Source: Ancylobacter amanitiformis (GTDB lineage: Bacteria; Pseudomonadota; Alphaproteobacteria; Rhizobiales; Xanthobacteraceae). Taken from it: a stretch of DNA of 64,000 bases. Both the position numbers and the translations under genes were made by a program. Shown piece by piece: positions 34,204 to 44,023 of this stretch. The notes beneath the pieces are model-generated. The model saw nothing but the letters and a program-made list of their open reading frames with translations. It was not told the DNA's origin and did no database searches. Where the stretch lies: NCBI RefSeq assembly GCF_030814815.1, contig NZ_JAUSVR010000005.1, positions 231,717-295,716 of the forward strand, in the 5' to 3' direction. Each line of letters opens with the position of its first letter. The stretch's first letter is position 1.

Positions 34204-35139
34204 TCACCCCCGCTCGCGGCCGAAATCCGGTTCCGCCGTTTCCTGGCCGATCTCGATGATCGAGCGGCGGATGGCGCGGGTGCGGGTGAACAGGTCGAAC
34301 AGCTTGTCCCCCTCGGCCCAGCGGATCGCCCGTTGCAGCGCGATCAGGTCCTCGGTGAAGCGGCCCAGCACCTCGATCACCGCCTCGCGATTGTTGAGGA
34401 ACACGTCGCGCCACATGGTGGGGTCGGACGCCGCGATGCGGGTGAAGTCGCGGAAGCCGCCGGCGGAGTACTTGATCACTTCCGACTGGGTGACATCCTC
34501 GAGGTCCGCCGCCGTGCCGACGATGTTGTAGGCGATGAGGTGGGGCACATGCGAGGTGATGGCCAGCACCAGGTCGTGGTGCTCGGGCGTCATGGTCTCG
34601 ACATTGGCGCCCATCGCGCTCCACAGCTGCGAAAGCCTGGCCACCGCATCCGCGTCCGCGCCCTCCGGCGGGGTGAGGATCGACCAGCGGTTCTGGAACA
34701 GCGTGGCAAAGCCGGCATCCGGGCCGGAATATTCCGTGCCGGCCACCGGATGGCCGGGAATGACGTGCACGCCTTCCGGCAGATGCGCCCGCAGCGCGTT
34801 CAGCACGGAGGCCTTGACCGAGCCGACATCGGAGACGATGGCGCCCGGCTTCACATGCGGGGCGATGTCCTGCGCCACCGCTGCCATGGCGCCGACCGGC
34901 ACGCACAGGATGATGATGTCGGCATCCGCCACGGCCTGTGCCGGGGTTTCGGCAACGAGGTCGGCGAGGCCGAGCCCGGCGGCGCGGGCGCGCACCGCCT
35001 CATTGCCGTCATAGGCGATGAGCGTGCCCGCCAGCTTGCGCGCCGCCGCCGCGCGCAGGATGGAGGAGCCGATCAGCCCGATGCCGATAATGGCGAGCCG
35101 GCCGACCAGCGGATGCGCCAGCGGGGGATCAAGCACCAT
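34204..35139 (-). CDS. Prephenate / arogenate dehydrogenase (TyrA-type, NAD(P)-dependent)
   Basis: 311 residues. The dinucleotide motif [17 protein letters not shown] is at about 15-31, and the helical dehydrogenase domain holds the catalytic histidine region [19 protein letters not shown] and [12 protein letters not shown]. It oxidatively decarboxylates prephenate or arogenate on the way to tyrosine; no chorismate mutase or ACT domain is fused. Its start overlaps the end of hisC by 11 bp, and a chorismate mutase gene lies upstream of that, so these three form an aromatic amino acid operon. Confidence 0.93.
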   Translation of the reverse strand: MVLDPPLAHPLVGRLAIIGIGLIGSSILRAAAARKLAGTLIAYDGNEAVRARAAGLGLADLVAETPAQAVADADIIILCVPVGAMAAVAQDIAPHVKPGAIVSDVGSVKASVLNALRAHLPEGVHVIPGHPVAGTEYSGPDAGFATLFQNRWSILTPPEGADADAVARLSQLWSAMGANVETMTPEHHDLVLAITSHVPHLIAYNIVGTAADLEDVTQSEVIKYSAGGFRDFTRIAASDPTMWRDVFLNNREAVIEVLGRFTEDLIALQRAIRWAEGDKLFDLFTRTRAIRRSIIEIGQETAEPDFGRERG

Positions 35140-36268
35140 GACCCGTGCCCGTCTGTTCGCCCGCTTTTCCGAGGAATTCCGCCAGCGCGGCGACCAGAAG
35201 GCGGTTGGCCTCCTCGGTGCCGATGGTCACGCGCAGTGCGCCCGGCAGGCCGTAGGAGTCGACCCGCCGCAGGATCAGCCCGCGCTGCATCAGGAAGGCG
35301 TCGGCCTCCCGCGCGGTCTTGCCCGGCGCGTCGGGGAAATGCACCAGCAGGAAATTGGTGACGCTCGGCGTGACATCCAGCCCGAGCGCGCTCAGTTCGT
35401 GCGTCAGCCAGGGCAGCCATTCCTCGTTATGCGCCACCGCCGAATCGGTATGCGCGGCGTCGCCAATCGCCGCGATGGCCGCCGCGATGCCGGGCGCCGA
35501 GACGTTGAAGGCGCCGCGAATGCGGTTGATCGCATCGATCACCTCGGCCGAGCCATAGGCCCAGCCCACGCGCAGGGCGGCAAGCCCGTGGATCTTGGAG
35601 AAGGTGCGCAGCATCAGCACGTTGGGTGTGGTGGCGACCAGCTCGATGCCGGATTCATAATCGTTGCGGCGCACATATTCCGCGTAAGCCGCGTCGAGCG
35701 CGAGCAGCACGTGGGGCGGCAGGCCGCGCTGCAGGCGCTTGATCTCGTCGAAGGGCAGATAGGTGCCGGTCGGGTTGTTGGGATTGGCGAGGAAGATCAC
35801 GCGCGTGCGCTCCGTCACCGCCGCCAGCAGGGCGTCGACATCGGAATGAAGGTCCGTCTCCGGCGCCACCACCGGCGTCGCCCCGGCCGCCAGCGCGGCG
35901 ATGCGATAGACCAGGAAGCCGTATTGCGAATAGAGCACCTCGTCGCCGGGGCCCGCGAAGGCCAGCGCCGTGAGCATGAGCAGCTCGTCCGAGCCGGTGC
36001 CGCAGACGATGCGCGCGGGGTCAAGGCCATAGGCGGCGCCGATCGCTTCGCGCAGCTTCAGCGACGAGCCGTCCGGGTAGAATTCCAGCGTGTCGAGCGA
36101 GCGAAAGGCGTCCAGCGCCTTCGGGCTGGCGCCGAGCGGATTCTCGTTGGCCGAGAGCTTGAACACCTTGGTGCCCGGCCCCGCGCTTGCCTTGCCGGGC
36201 ACATAGGCCTCGATCGCCAGCACGCCGGGGCGCGGGACGGGACGGCTGGGCACGGGGGCGGACGACAT
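35129..36268 (-). CDS. hisC: Histidinol-phosphate / aromatic aminotransferase
   Basis: 379 residues of a class I/II PLP aminotransferase. [43 protein letters not shown] and the PLP lysine in [16 protein letters not shown] are HisC hallmarks. Located between chorismate mutase and tyrA, it may act mainly on prephenate or phenylpyruvate-type substrates as well as imidazole-acetol phosphate; dual use of this kind is known in the family. GGAG lies about ten bases before the ATG. Confidence 0.92.
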   Translation of the reverse strand: MSSAPVPSRPVPRPGVLAIEAYVPGKASAGPGTKVFKLSANENPLGASPKALDAFRSLDTLEFYPDGSSLKLREAIGAAYGLDPARIVCGTGSDELLMLTALAFAGPGDEVLYSQYGFLVYRIAALAAGATPVVAPETDLHSDVDALLAAVTERTRVIFLANPNNPTGTYLPFDEIKRLQRGLPPHVLLALDAAYAEYVRRNDYESGIELVATTPNVLMLRTFSKIHGLAALRVGWAYGSAEVIDAINRIRGAFNVSAPGIAAAIAAIGDAAHTDSAVAHNEEWLPWLTHELSALGLDVTPSVTNFLLVHFPDAPGKTAREADAFLMQRGLILRRVDSYGLPGALRVTIGTEEANRLLVAALAEFLGKAGEQTGTGHGA

Positions 36269-36311
36269 GGCAGGCACTCCGGAAGGGCGGAAGAGGAGGG
36301 AGCGGCGCGCG

Positions 36312-37286
36312 TCAGGAATTCCCGGCGCGGGCATCGGTGGGGGCGGGCTGCGGGGGCGAGCCGTGTGGCAGCGCCGACTGCGGCGCGTGGGTATAGCGGC
36401 TCGCATGGCTGCCGACGAGGGCCGCCGCGCGTACCGAGGCGCCGGCCGCCCGCAGCGTCGCGAGCACGGCATCGAGCGCGACCGCGCCGCCGACCGGGAT
36501 CGACACCAGCAGCGCCGCGCCATCGAGCCCGCGATCGGGCACGGCGATGACATCGGCCAGCGGCGCCAGCGCGCGCGCGGCCTGGGCGGACCAGCCGCCG
36601 ACATGCAGGCTCCAGGTCTCCACCTCCGTCACCGCGCCATCCGTCACCGGGTGGGCGATGCAGAAGACCGGCAGGCCCGCGGGGTGGTCGGCGCGCTCCA
36701 CGAAGGGCAGCCGGGCGATGATCTTGGGCGCGTGGCTGCCTTCCAGCGCGGTCCACCAGGCGCTGGCGCCGGGCGGCGCGAAGGCCGGGACAAGGCCGAG
36801 ATCGCCGCGCGAGGCGGCGACCGCCGCGACCACGCCGGCCGGGCCCATATGCGCGACGAAGGGCACGGTGAAGCCGAAATGGAAGCGCGAGGTGTCGCGC
36901 ATCGCCGCCTCGCCGGCGGCCAGGTCGGCGTGCACGGCATAGGGCGCCTGCACATAGGTGAAGGTGGAGATGATGACTCGCCAGATGCCTTCCACCGTAT
37001 CGAGCGGCAGGATGCCCCGGTGGCGGTCCACCAGCTGGCGCATCATCGAGGCCTCGCGCGCCGGGCGGAAGGCGGAGCCGCCCTCGGCGCCGCGCGCGCG
37101 CTTCACCGCCACCAGCCGGTCGATGATCTGGCCGCGCTCGATCAAAAGCGCGTGCATCGCCGCGTCGATGCGGTCGATCTCCGAACGCAGCACGGCGAGG
37201 TCGGGCGCGGGAGCGGCGGGGCCGCTGCCGGCGTTCAGAACCGAGGCGTCGTCGGGCGCGGCGAGGGGGCGGGGTTTCTCGTTCAT
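36312..37286 (-). CDS. Chorismate mutase (AroQ-type) with a long C-terminal domain
   Basis: 324 residues. An AroQ helical domain (about 28-115) has [34 protein letters not shown] and [34 protein letters not shown]. The next 200 residues have an alpha/beta character with [25 protein letters not shown] and a putative binding region, similar in size to a prephenate dehydratase-like segment but without its clear TRF motif. It ends in a Pro/His-rich tail. It is the first gene of the chorismate mutase-hisC-tyrA operon and faces metX. Confidence 0.87.
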   Translation of the reverse strand: MNEKPRPLAAPDDASVLNAGSGPAAPAPDLAVLRSEIDRIDAAMHALLIERGQIIDRLVAVKRARGAEGGSAFRPAREASMMRQLVDRHRGILPLDTVEGIWRVIISTFTYVQAPYAVHADLAAGEAAMRDTSRFHFGFTVPFVAHMGPAGVVAAVAASRGDLGLVPAFAPPGASAWWTALEGSHAPKIIARLPFVERADHPAGLPVFCIAHPVTDGAVTEVETWSLHVGGWSAQAARALAPLADVIAVPDRGLDGAALLVSIPVGGAVALDAVLATLRAAGASVRAAALVGSHASRYTHAPQSALPHGSPPQPAPTDARAGNS

Positions 37287-37381
37287 CGGCCGATGTTCCT
37301 AGCGCCGCGCGGGCGCAGCGCAAAACAAAATCTCACCCCGCCCGATATTGACAAGCCGGTGCTGTGGGATCATCCGTGCGT

Positions 37382-37406
37382 CCGGTATAACGAACTGTTT
37401 GTCCGG
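37382..37406. promoter_or_regulatory. Imperfect dyad 14 bp upstream of metX, candidate operator
   Basis: The arms CCGGTATAAC and GTTTGTCCGG form a 10-5-10 inverted repeat (7 of 10 positions paired, outer CCGG and inner AAC/GTT exact). It overlaps the probable metX leader. No SAM-II riboswitch was recognised in this gap. Function is inferred only from symmetry and position. Confidence 0.35.
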
Positions 37407-37420
37407 TTGGACGGTTGATC

Positions 37421-38611
37421 ATGGCCGAAGGCGACACGACCACCCTGGAACGGCCGTTCTTTGAGGCCGCGCGCGGCGAGGCGGACCATCCCCATTCGGC
37501 GGTGGTGCGCTTTGGTGCGGATGCGCCGCTGCCGCTGGATGCCGGCGGCATGCTGAGCCCGTTCCAGATCGCCTACCAGACCTATGGCGCGCTCAACGCC
37601 GCGCGCAGCAACGCCATTCTCCTGTGTCACGCGCTATCGGGCGACCAGCACGCCGCCAATGTGCATCCCGTCACCGGCAAGCCGGGCTGGTGGGAGACGC
37701 TGGTGGGGCCCGGCAAGCCGATCGATACCGACCGCTTCTTCGTCATCGCCTCCAACGTGCTCGGCGGGTGCCTCGGCACCACGGGGCCCTCCTCCACCAA
37801 TCCGGCGACCGGTCAGCCCTATGGGCTCGACCTGCCGGTCGTGACGATCCGCGACATGGTGCGCGCGCAGTCCATGCTGCTGGACCATCTCGGCATCGCG
37901 CGGCTGCTGGCCGTGGTGGGCGGCTCCATGGGCGGCATGCAGGTGCTGCAATGGGCGGCGAGCTATCCCGAGCGCGTCTTCGCGGCGATGCCGATCGCCA
38001 CGGCGGCGCGTCACTCGGCGCAGAACATCGCCTTCCACGAGGTTGGCCGCCAGGCGGTGATGGCGGATCCCGACTGGCGCGCCGGGCGCTACCTGGTCGA
38101 GGGCACCAGCCCGCGGCGCGGCCTCGCGGTCGCGCGCATGGCGGCGCACATCACCTACATGTCGGACGGGTCGCTGCACCGCAAGTTCGGCCGCCGGCTG
38201 CAGGACCGCGACGGGCACACCTTCTCGTTCGATGCGGATTTCCAGGTGGAATCCTATTTGCGCCACCAGGGCGAGGCATTCGTCGACCGGTTCGACGCCA
38301 ATTCCTATCTCTACGTGACCCGCGCCATGGATTATTTCGACCTCGCGGCGGATTATGGCGGGGTGCTGGCCCACGCGTTCAAGGGCAGCCGAACGCGTTT
38401 CTGCCTCGTCTCCTTCACCTCGGACTGGCTGTTCACCACGGCCGATTCGCGCGCGGTGGTGCATGCGCTGAACGCGGCCGGCGCGCAGGTCTCCTTTGCC
38501 GAGATCGACAGCGACAAGGGCCATGACGCGTTCCTGCTGGAGGAGCCGGAATTCTCCGCCATCACCCGCGGCTTCATCGATGCCGCGGCCCGCGCGGTGG
38601 GGGTCGCGTGA
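37421..38611 (+). CDS. metX: Homoserine O-acyltransferase (MetX)
   Basis: 396 residues of the alpha/beta hydrolase fold. The nucleophile elbow is [10 protein letters not shown] with Ser169, and the Asp and His partners lie in [10 protein letters not shown] and [11 protein letters not shown] near the C-terminus; [14 protein letters not shown] is also conserved. It transfers an acetyl (or succinyl) group to homoserine in methionine synthesis. Start at ATG 37421. The stop codon overlaps the metW start by one base. Confidence 0.95.
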   Translation: MAEGDTTTLERPFFEAARGEADHPHSAVVRFGADAPLPLDAGGMLSPFQIAYQTYGALNAARSNAILLCHALSGDQHAANVHPVTGKPGWWETLVGPGKPIDTDRFFVIASNVLGGCLGTTGPSSTNPATGQPYGLDLPVVTIRDMVRAQSMLLDHLGIARLLAVVGGSMGGMQVLQWAASYPERVFAAMPIATAARHSAQNIAFHEVGRQAVMADPDWRAGRYLVEGTSPRRGLAVARMAAHITYMSDGSLHRKFGRRLQDRDGHTFSFDADFQVESYLRHQGEAFVDRFDANSYLYVTRAMDYFDLAADYGGVLAHAFKGSRTRFCLVSFTSDWLFTTADSRAVVHALNAAGAQVSFAEIDSDKGHDAFLLEEPEFSAITRGFIDAAARAVGVA

Positions 38612-39279
38612 TGTCGCCGCGCGATATTGCCATCCATGACCTCACCATGAAGGAGGCCGCCCGCGCCGCCTCCGGCAAGCGCGTCGACCTTCTGCTGATC
38701 GCCGACATGGTGGCGCCCGGCTCGCGCGTGCTCGACGTCGGCTCGGGCGATGGCGAGTTGCTGGAGCTGCTGGCGACCACGCGCGGCTGCGATGCGCGCG
38801 GCATCGAACTCTCGCGCGAGGGGGTCAATGCCGGGGTGGCGCGCGGGCTGGCCATCATCCAGGGCGACGCCGATCTCGACCTGGCCGATTATCCCGACGG
38901 CGCCTTCGACTATGTGATCCTGTCGCAGACCATCCAGGCGACGCGGCGGCCGAAATGGGTGCTGGAGCAGATGCTCCGCGTGGGCCGGCGCGCCATCGTC
39001 TCCTTCCCGAATTTCGGCTTCTGGCGCCTGCGGCTCGACCTCCTGGTCAATGGCCGGATGCCCAGTTCCGACAACCTGCCCTATAGCTGGCACGACACGC
39101 CGAACATCCATTTCTGCACCATTCGCGACTTCGTCGATCTGGTGGGGGAGGTCGATGCAAGGATCGAGCGCGCCACCGCGCTCAACGCGTCCGGCTATCC
39201 GGTGCGCGTCAACCTGCCCTGGGCGGTGTGGAACCTGCTCGGCGAGCAGGCCGTGTTCCTGCTCTCGCGGGGGCCGTGA
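38611..39279 (+). CDS. metW: MetW, methionine biosynthesis methyltransferase-like protein
   Basis: 222 residues of a class I SAM-methyltransferase fold with SRVLDVGSGDGELLELL (motif I) and FDYVILSQTIQATRRP. FPNFGFWRLRLDLLVNGRMP and LPYSWHDTPNIHFCTIRDF are the MetW signature. In proteobacteria MetW pairs with MetX and is required for its full activity. It is translationally coupled to metX (TGATG). Its 3' end overlaps the convergent nucleotidyltransferase gene by 71 bp. Confidence 0.95.
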   Translation: MSPRDIAIHDLTMKEAARAASGKRVDLLLIADMVAPGSRVLDVGSGDGELLELLATTRGCDARGIELSREGVNAGVARGLAIIQGDADLDLADYPDGAFDYVILSQTIQATRRPKWVLEQMLRVGRRAIVSFPNFGFWRLRLDLLVNGRMPSSDNLPYSWHDTPNIHFCTIRDFVDLVGEVDARIERATALNASGYPVRVNLPWAVWNLLGEQAVFLLSRGP

Positions 39280-40108
39280 GGGAGCGTTCACCCCTCGCCA
39301 CCCAGGCGCGGAAGAAGGTTTCCGCCTCGGCCCGGCCCTCCAGCGGCGTGGCGGGAGCCTCGCGCATCGTCGCCTCGCCCGATGCCAGTTCCTGTTCGAT
39401 GAGGCGCAGGATCGGCGCGGGCATCGGCCCTTCGCCCAGTTCCCGCGTTTGCGCCTTGCGCGCCATCAGCTCGTCGAGCACCGCCGTCACATCGGCCGAC
39501 AGATCGCTCGCCCGCATCAGGCTTGGGAAGTGCATCGGAGCCACGGCCTCGCCCGGATGCAGGCGAAGCCAGCGCAAGGCCATGGCCGGCCGCACCATGT
39601 AGAAGATCGCCTTCTGCCGAACCGTGTCGCCGACGAGAAGGCTTTTCCTCTGGCGCTGGGCGAAATGGAAATAATGCCGCGCGATCAGACCGCGGCTGGC
39701 CAGACGGCGGGACAGATCCAGCAGGTCGTCGCGAAACCGCGGCTCCGTAGAATAGCTGATGGGCGACGTCAGCCATTCGATGACGGTCGCGTTGCCGCGC
39801 AGCAGCAGCTTGAGGGCCTTGCCAAGCTCCCAGCCGTTGATGTCGAGCACGGCGTCGCACGGCATCTCGATGACATCGCGGCGCGGCCAGGGGGTGAGAT
39901 AGGCCTGCGTGGGGCGCACGAATATGAAGCGGCAGTCATAGTCGCTGTCGGGTGAGGGGAAACCCCAGGCGCGGCTGCCGCTTTCAATGGCGAGTGCAAT
40001 GAAGACGTCATGGTCCTGCGCGATCGCGGCCAGTTGCCTGTCGATCCGACCGACGATGACGGGATCCATGCTGGCGGGAATCGCGCGAAAACTGGTGCGC
40101 CCACGCAT
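39209..40108 (-). CDS. Predicted nucleotidyltransferase (COG3541/YcgL type)
   Basis: 299 residues. The nucleotidyltransferase core is IALAIESGSRAWGFPSPDSDYDCRFIFVRP, with the GS motif followed by a DxD pair. INGWELGKALKLLLRGNATVIEWL and RKSLLVGDTVRQKAIFYMVRPAMALRWL follow as in the family. Substrate is unknown. Start at ATG 40108 has GGAGG nine bases upstream. The last 24 residues, Ala/Arg/Pro-rich, are encoded over the antisense of metW, so the true end of the conserved protein is near 39280. Confidence 0.85.
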   Translation of the reverse strand: MRGRTSFRAIPASMDPVIVGRIDRQLAAIAQDHDVFIALAIESGSRAWGFPSPDSDYDCRFIFVRPTQAYLTPWPRRDVIEMPCDAVLDINGWELGKALKLLLRGNATVIEWLTSPISYSTEPRFRDDLLDLSRRLASRGLIARHYFHFAQRQRKSLLVGDTVRQKAIFYMVRPAMALRWLRLHPGEAVAPMHFPSLMRASDLSADVTAVLDELMARKAQTRELGEGPMPAPILRLIEQELASGEATMREAPATPLEGRAEAETFFRAWVARGERSLTAPARAGTRPARRAGSTPPRAG

Positions 40109-40171
40109 CGGCAATGACCTCCTTCGGGATGGGGACGGTCTCCGAGGCCCGAGCCCATCCGGGTCCCGGCC

Positions 40172-40915
40172 TCAGCCGCCCAGCGGGCGGGGGGACAGGA
40201 CGGGTTCGAGCACCGGCCGTAGCACGCGCAGTTGCGCCGCCCGGCGCTTCGACACGACAGGCTTGTAGACCTGCTTGGTCGCCTCCACCACATGCACGCC
40301 GGCAAAGGGGAGGGCGAGCGAGGCGCCCGCGCGCTCCCAAGCCACGGCCGAGCGCAGCAGCCAGTTGCGGGCGACGGGCGGCATGTACAGCGCCTCGCCC
40401 CAGGCAACCGGCGTGAACAGCGCCTCGCGCAGGAGATCGGTGATCTGCGCGCGCGAATAGGGCCGGCCATGGCCGAACGGGTTGTTGTCGACCCGCGCCC
40501 AGACGCCCCGCCGGTTGGGCACGACGCACAGAACCCGCCCGCCCGGCGCCAGCACGCGCCACACCTCGCGCAGCACGTCCTCGGCGGCGGGGGTCATTTC
40601 CAGGAGGTGCACGGCGATGACGCGATCGACCATGCCGTCACGCAGCGGCAGCTCGGTCTCGTCGACCAGCGCCGCCAGCGTCGGCGCGGCGGAGGGCCAG
40701 CGGGTCACGCCCTGCGCGCCCGGCATGAAGGCGAGCGTGCGCTCGCATTCCTCGCGGAACACGCCGAGATAGGGCGTGGCATAGCCGATGCCGAGCACGG
40801 CGAGGCCGCGCACATCGGAAAAACGCGCGCGGATGGAACGGCCGATCAGCCGGCGCGTGACCACGCCGAGGGGCTGGGCATAGAAGCTGCGGAGGTCGAC
40901 GACGTCGGGAAACAT
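40172..40915 (-). CDS. Class I SAM-dependent methyltransferase
   Basis: 247 residues with a Rossmann core: GLAVLGIGYATPYLG as motif I, LPLRDGMVDRVIAVHLLEMTP and VLAPGGRVLCVVPNRRGVWAR. The latter part has a basic C-terminus with KPVVSKRRAAQLR. The family occurs in alphaproteobacteria; the methyl acceptor is unknown. It stands 63 bp upstream of the nucleotidyltransferase gene in the same orientation. Confidence 0.85.
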   Translation of the reverse strand: MFPDVVDLRSFYAQPLGVVTRRLIGRSIRARFSDVRGLAVLGIGYATPYLGVFREECERTLAFMPGAQGVTRWPSAAPTLAALVDETELPLRDGMVDRVIAVHLLEMTPAAEDVLREVWRVLAPGGRVLCVVPNRRGVWARVDNNPFGHGRPYSRAQITDLLREALFTPVAWGEALYMPPVARNWLLRSAVAWERAGASLALPFAGVHVVEATKQVYKPVVSKRRAAQLRVLRPVLEPVLSPRPLGG

Positions 40916-41156
40916 GGGCTGAGCTTATATCCCGACCAGTGACGACTTGAAATCACCACGTATTTACGCCACATAGGCACGGTGTACGGGTGGTTTGCCC
41001 GTATCGGGGCCGCGTTGCGCGACGTCCGCTTCGGTTCAGCCGCGGCAGTCTTCAGCCCCTCATCATCACATATCGCCGACGTCCCAGGCCACGCGGGGTG
41101 TCTCAGACCCCCGCGTTCGCATTCGCAAGGCCCGGTGCCTGCGAAGCCGATCGCCC

Positions 41157-42713
41157 ATGAAAGAACGCTACTTGACCACTTTCTCCGAACTTGGCCTTGC
41201 CGAACCGATTCTCAAGGCCCTCACGGAAGCCGACCACACGATCCCCACGCCGATCCAGGCGGAAGCCGTGCCGCAGGTGCTCGCGGGCCGCGACCTGATC
41301 GGCATCGCCCAGACCGGCACCGGCAAGACCGCTGCCTTCGCCCTGCCGATTCTCCACCATCTCGCCACCAACCGCTTCCGGCCCGAGCGCCGCTCGGCGC
41401 GCGCGCTGGTGCTGAGCCCGACCCGCGAACTCTCCGGCCAGATCCTCGAGAGCTTCCGCCTGTATGGCAAGCATCTGCGCCCCTCCACCGCGCTCGCCAT
41501 TGGCGGCGTGCCGATCGGCCGGCAGGCCCGCTCGCTCGCCGGCGGCGTCGACGTGCTGGTGGCCACCCCCGGCCGCCTCGTCGACCTGATGCAGAACGAT
41601 GCCGTGCGGCTCGACATGGTCGAGGTGTTCGTGCTCGACGAAGCCGACCAGATGCTGGACATGGGCTTCATCCACGCCATCCGCGCCATCGTCGCCAAGT
41701 TGCCGGCCAAGCGTCGCAACCTGTTCTTCTCGGCCACCATGCCGCGCGAGATCGAGAAACTGGCCGAGGCCCTGCTGAAGGATCCGGTGCGGGTCGCCGT
41801 GACCCCGGTCGCCAAGACCGCCGATCGCGTCGAGCAGAAGGTGATCTTCACCGATCGCGCCGGCAAGCCGGGCCTGCTGGTCGAACTGCTCTCCGACACC
41901 GCGCTCGACCGCGCGCTGGTGTTCTCCCGCACCAAGCACGGCGCCGACCGTGTGGTGAAGGGCCTGAACGTCGCCGGCATCGCCGCCGAGGCGATTCACG
42001 GCAACAAGTCGCAGCCGCAGCGCGAGCGTGCTCTTGCCGCCTTCCGGCAGGGCACGGTCAAGGTGCTGGTGGCGACCGATATCGCCGCCCGCGGCATCGA
42101 CGTGCCGGGCGTGAGCCATGTCGTGAACTACGACCTGCCCAACGTGCCCGAGAGCTATGTCCACCGCATCGGCCGCACCGCCCGCGCCGGCAAGGAGGGC
42201 ATCGCCATCTCGCTGTGCGACGGCGAGGAGCGCGCCTTCCTGCGCGACATCGAGCGTCTGATCAAGCTGACCATCCCGTCCGAGGACCGTCGCGGCGAAT
42301 CGCGCCGTGAAGGCGCGGTGCGGCCGGAAGGCTTCGATTCGCCGCGCGAGCGCGATCCCCGCGCGACGCGCCGTGAGGGCGACCGTGGTCCGCGTCGTGA
42401 CGGCGAGCGCAGCGCGCGACCCTTCCAGCGCGGCCCGCGCCCGGAATATCGCGGCACGGACGCGCGTCCCGAAGGCCGGGGCGAGCCCCGTCCCGCCGGC
42501 GAGATGACCGGCGTGCGCTTCATGCAGCCCGCCCGGGCCGACGAGCGCGGTGCGCGCCCGGAGCGTCCGCGTCACGAGCGTCCCCATCATGAAGGCGCCC
42601 GTCACGAGGGCGCCCGTCATGAAGGTCCGCGCCGCGACGGCCAGCGCGCGGAAGGCCCGGCGCGTGAGCAGCAGCGCAGCGGACCGCGTAATTCGGTCCG
42701 TCCCGCGCGTTGA
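41157..42713 (+). CDS. DEAD-box RNA helicase with RG/H-rich tail (RhlE-like)
   Basis: 518 residues. Two RecA domains contain the Q motif (FSELGLAEPILKAL, IPTPIQAEAVP), Walker A AQTGTGKT (51-58), DEAD (161-164), SAT in FFSATMP and HRIGRTARAG. From about residue 375 a disordered tail is rich in Arg, Gly, Glu and Pro and includes a short tandem run built on HEGAR. It probably unwinds RNA in ribosome assembly or cold adaptation. The upstream 240 bp hold no gene. infA follows after 76 bp, an association of RNA-handling genes. Confidence 0.93.
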   Translation: MKERYLTTFSELGLAEPILKALTEADHTIPTPIQAEAVPQVLAGRDLIGIAQTGTGKTAAFALPILHHLATNRFRPERRSARALVLSPTRELSGQILESFRLYGKHLRPSTALAIGGVPIGRQARSLAGGVDVLVATPGRLVDLMQNDAVRLDMVEVFVLDEADQMLDMGFIHAIRAIVAKLPAKRRNLFFSATMPREIEKLAEALLKDPVRVAVTPVAKTADRVEQKVIFTDRAGKPGLLVELLSDTALDRALVFSRTKHGADRVVKGLNVAGIAAEAIHGNKSQPQRERALAAFRQGTVKVLVATDIAARGIDVPGVSHVVNYDLPNVPESYVHRIGRTARAGKEGIAISLCDGEERAFLRDIERLIKLTIPSEDRRGESRREGAVRPEGFDSPRERDPRATRREGDRGPRRDGERSARPFQRGPRPEYRGTDARPEGRGEPRPAGEMTGVRFMQPARADERGARPERPRHERPHHEGARHEGARHEGPRRDGQRAEGPAREQQRSGPRNSVRPAR

Positions 42714-42789
42714 ACGAGACAAAAGCGCTGCCGTCAGGATATGTGCCTGACGGCAAGCACTCGATAAGCCTGTACGAGGAGAGCCAGGA

Positions 42790-43071
42790 ATGGCCAAAGA
42801 GGAACTGCTCGAGTTCGACGGCACCGTGACCGAGGTGCTGCCTGACGGAAATTTCCGCGTCAAACTCGATAATGACCACGAGATTCTCGCCTATGCGGCG
42901 GGCAAGATGAAGAAGAACCGCATCCGCACCATCGTCGGCGACCGGGTGGTGGTGGAGATGTCGCCCTACGACCTCGAGCGTGGGCGCATCAACTTCCGCC
43001 ACAAGACCGGTGGCCCGACCCCGCCGATCGGGTCCGGTCAGCGCCGTCCGCCTCCGGGCCGGCGTCGCTGA
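42790..43071 (+). CDS. infA: Translation initiation factor IF-1 with C-terminal extension
   Basis: 93 residues. The first 72 form the IF-1 OB fold ([43 protein letters not shown]), which occupies the ribosomal A site during initiation. Another 20 or so residues rich in Pro, Gly and Arg ([17 protein letters not shown]) extend the usual 72-residue protein and could contact rRNA. AGGA lies just before the ATG. It lies 76 bp downstream of the DEAD-box helicase gene. Confidence 0.95.
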   Translation: MAKEELLEFDGTVTEVLPDGNFRVKLDNDHEILAYAAGKMKKNRIRTIVGDRVVVEMSPYDLERGRINFRHKTGGPTPPIGSGQRRPPPGRRR

Positions 43072-43130
43072 GCGCCCGGCATCGATGCCGGCTCGCGCGA
43101 CGAAAACGCGTCGAGAGACAGGCCCGCAGC

Positions 43131-43158
43131 GTTTCCGTGAACCCTGGTTCACGGAAAC
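43131..43158. terminator. Perfect 12-bp hairpin between infA and the convergent gntR gene
   Basis: GTTTCCGTGAAC and its exact complement GTTCACGGAAAC enclose a CCTG loop. It lies 60 bp after infA and 33 bp after the convergent gntR stop. There is no T tract on either strand, so it may act as a bidirectional RNA-stabilising or weak termination hairpin. Confidence 0.55.
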
Positions 43159-43190
43159 TGTTCGAGCGGCCTGTTCCCGCGCCCGGCGTG

Positions 43191-43937
43191 TCAGCGTGAG
43201 CGCTGGCGCGTGCGGGGCGTGAAGCCGAGCGCCTGCGCGAGATTCGTGGGCCGGTCCTCCGGCTCGCTGAGATCCATCTCCGCCGCCACATGCGCGATGT
43301 GCTCGCGCATCAGCCGCGTCGCTTCCTCGGCATCGCCGCGCTCGATCGCCCCGAGAATGTCGCCATGCTCGCTGGGCGGGCAGGCGGCGTGCTCGCCGCG
43401 GGCGTAGAGCAGGATGGCGAGCGAGCTCAGCGCGTGCAGCTCGGTGAGCAGGCGCACGAAGACCGGGTTGCCCGCCTCTTCCGCCAGCGCGACATGAAAT
43501 TCGCCGGTGAGCCGCACCAGCGTGCCGCGATCGCCCGCGGCGCGTGCGGCATTCTCGCGCGCCACGTGGCGGCGCAGCCGCGCCAGCGCCTCCGCGCCGC
43601 AACGGCAGGCGAGGGCATGCGCGACCTCCGGTTCCACCACCGCGCGCGCCTCCAGCACATGGCGCGCATCGGCACGGCTGGGCGCCGCGACGAAGGCGCC
43701 GCGATTGGGGTGCTGTTCGACAATGCCATCCTGGGCAAGCCGGGCGAGGGCCTGACGCACGACCGTGCGGCTGACGCCGAACAATTCGGCGAGGCGGTCC
43801 TCGGTGAGTTTCTCGCCGGGCGGCAGCCGGCGCTCGAAAATGGCCTGCAGCAACCGCGCGCGAATCACCGACTCGGAACGCCCACGGCTGGTGGCCGGCA
43901 CATCTGGCGCCAGCTGATCGGTCGTCTCGTCGTTCAT
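43191..43937 (-). CDS. GntR-family regulator with FCD domain, beside tenA
   Basis: 248 residues. The winged helix is in SVIRARLLQAIFERRLPPGEKLTEDRLAELFGVSRTVVRQALARLAQDGIVEQ, followed by an FCD domain with EARAVVEPEVAHALA, FHVALAEEAGNPVFVRLLTEL and EHGDILGAIERGDAEEATRLMREHI. It lies 86 bp downstream of tenA in the same orientation and may regulate that gene or act elsewhere; the effector is unknown. Two GntR-FCD regulators in this window are not close copies. Confidence 0.9.
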   Translation of the reverse strand: MNDETTDQLAPDVPATSRGRSESVIRARLLQAIFERRLPPGEKLTEDRLAELFGVSRTVVRQALARLAQDGIVEQHPNRGAFVAAPSRADARHVLEARAVVEPEVAHALACRCGAEALARLRRHVARENAARAAGDRGTLVRLTGEFHVALAEEAGNPVFVRLLTELHALSSLAILLYARGEHAACPPSEHGDILGAIERGDAEEATRLMREHIAHVAAEMDLSEPEDRPTNLAQALGFTPRTRQRSR

Positions 43938-44023
43938 GGGGTTCCCGGCGCTTCGTCCGGGGACTTAAGCATTTCCCGCCGCTTCACGCCACGGGACCCG
44001 GTGCCGCGATCCGGTACGGGGGA

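Noticed and set aside
37348..37353. TTGACA as a -35 box of the metX promoter
   Set aside because: No acceptable -10 element lies 16-18 bp downstream; the nearest TATAAC is 32 bp away.
37287..37420. SAM-II riboswitch upstream of metX
   Set aside because: The conserved pseudoknot sequence elements were not found by eye; only an inverted repeat is visible.
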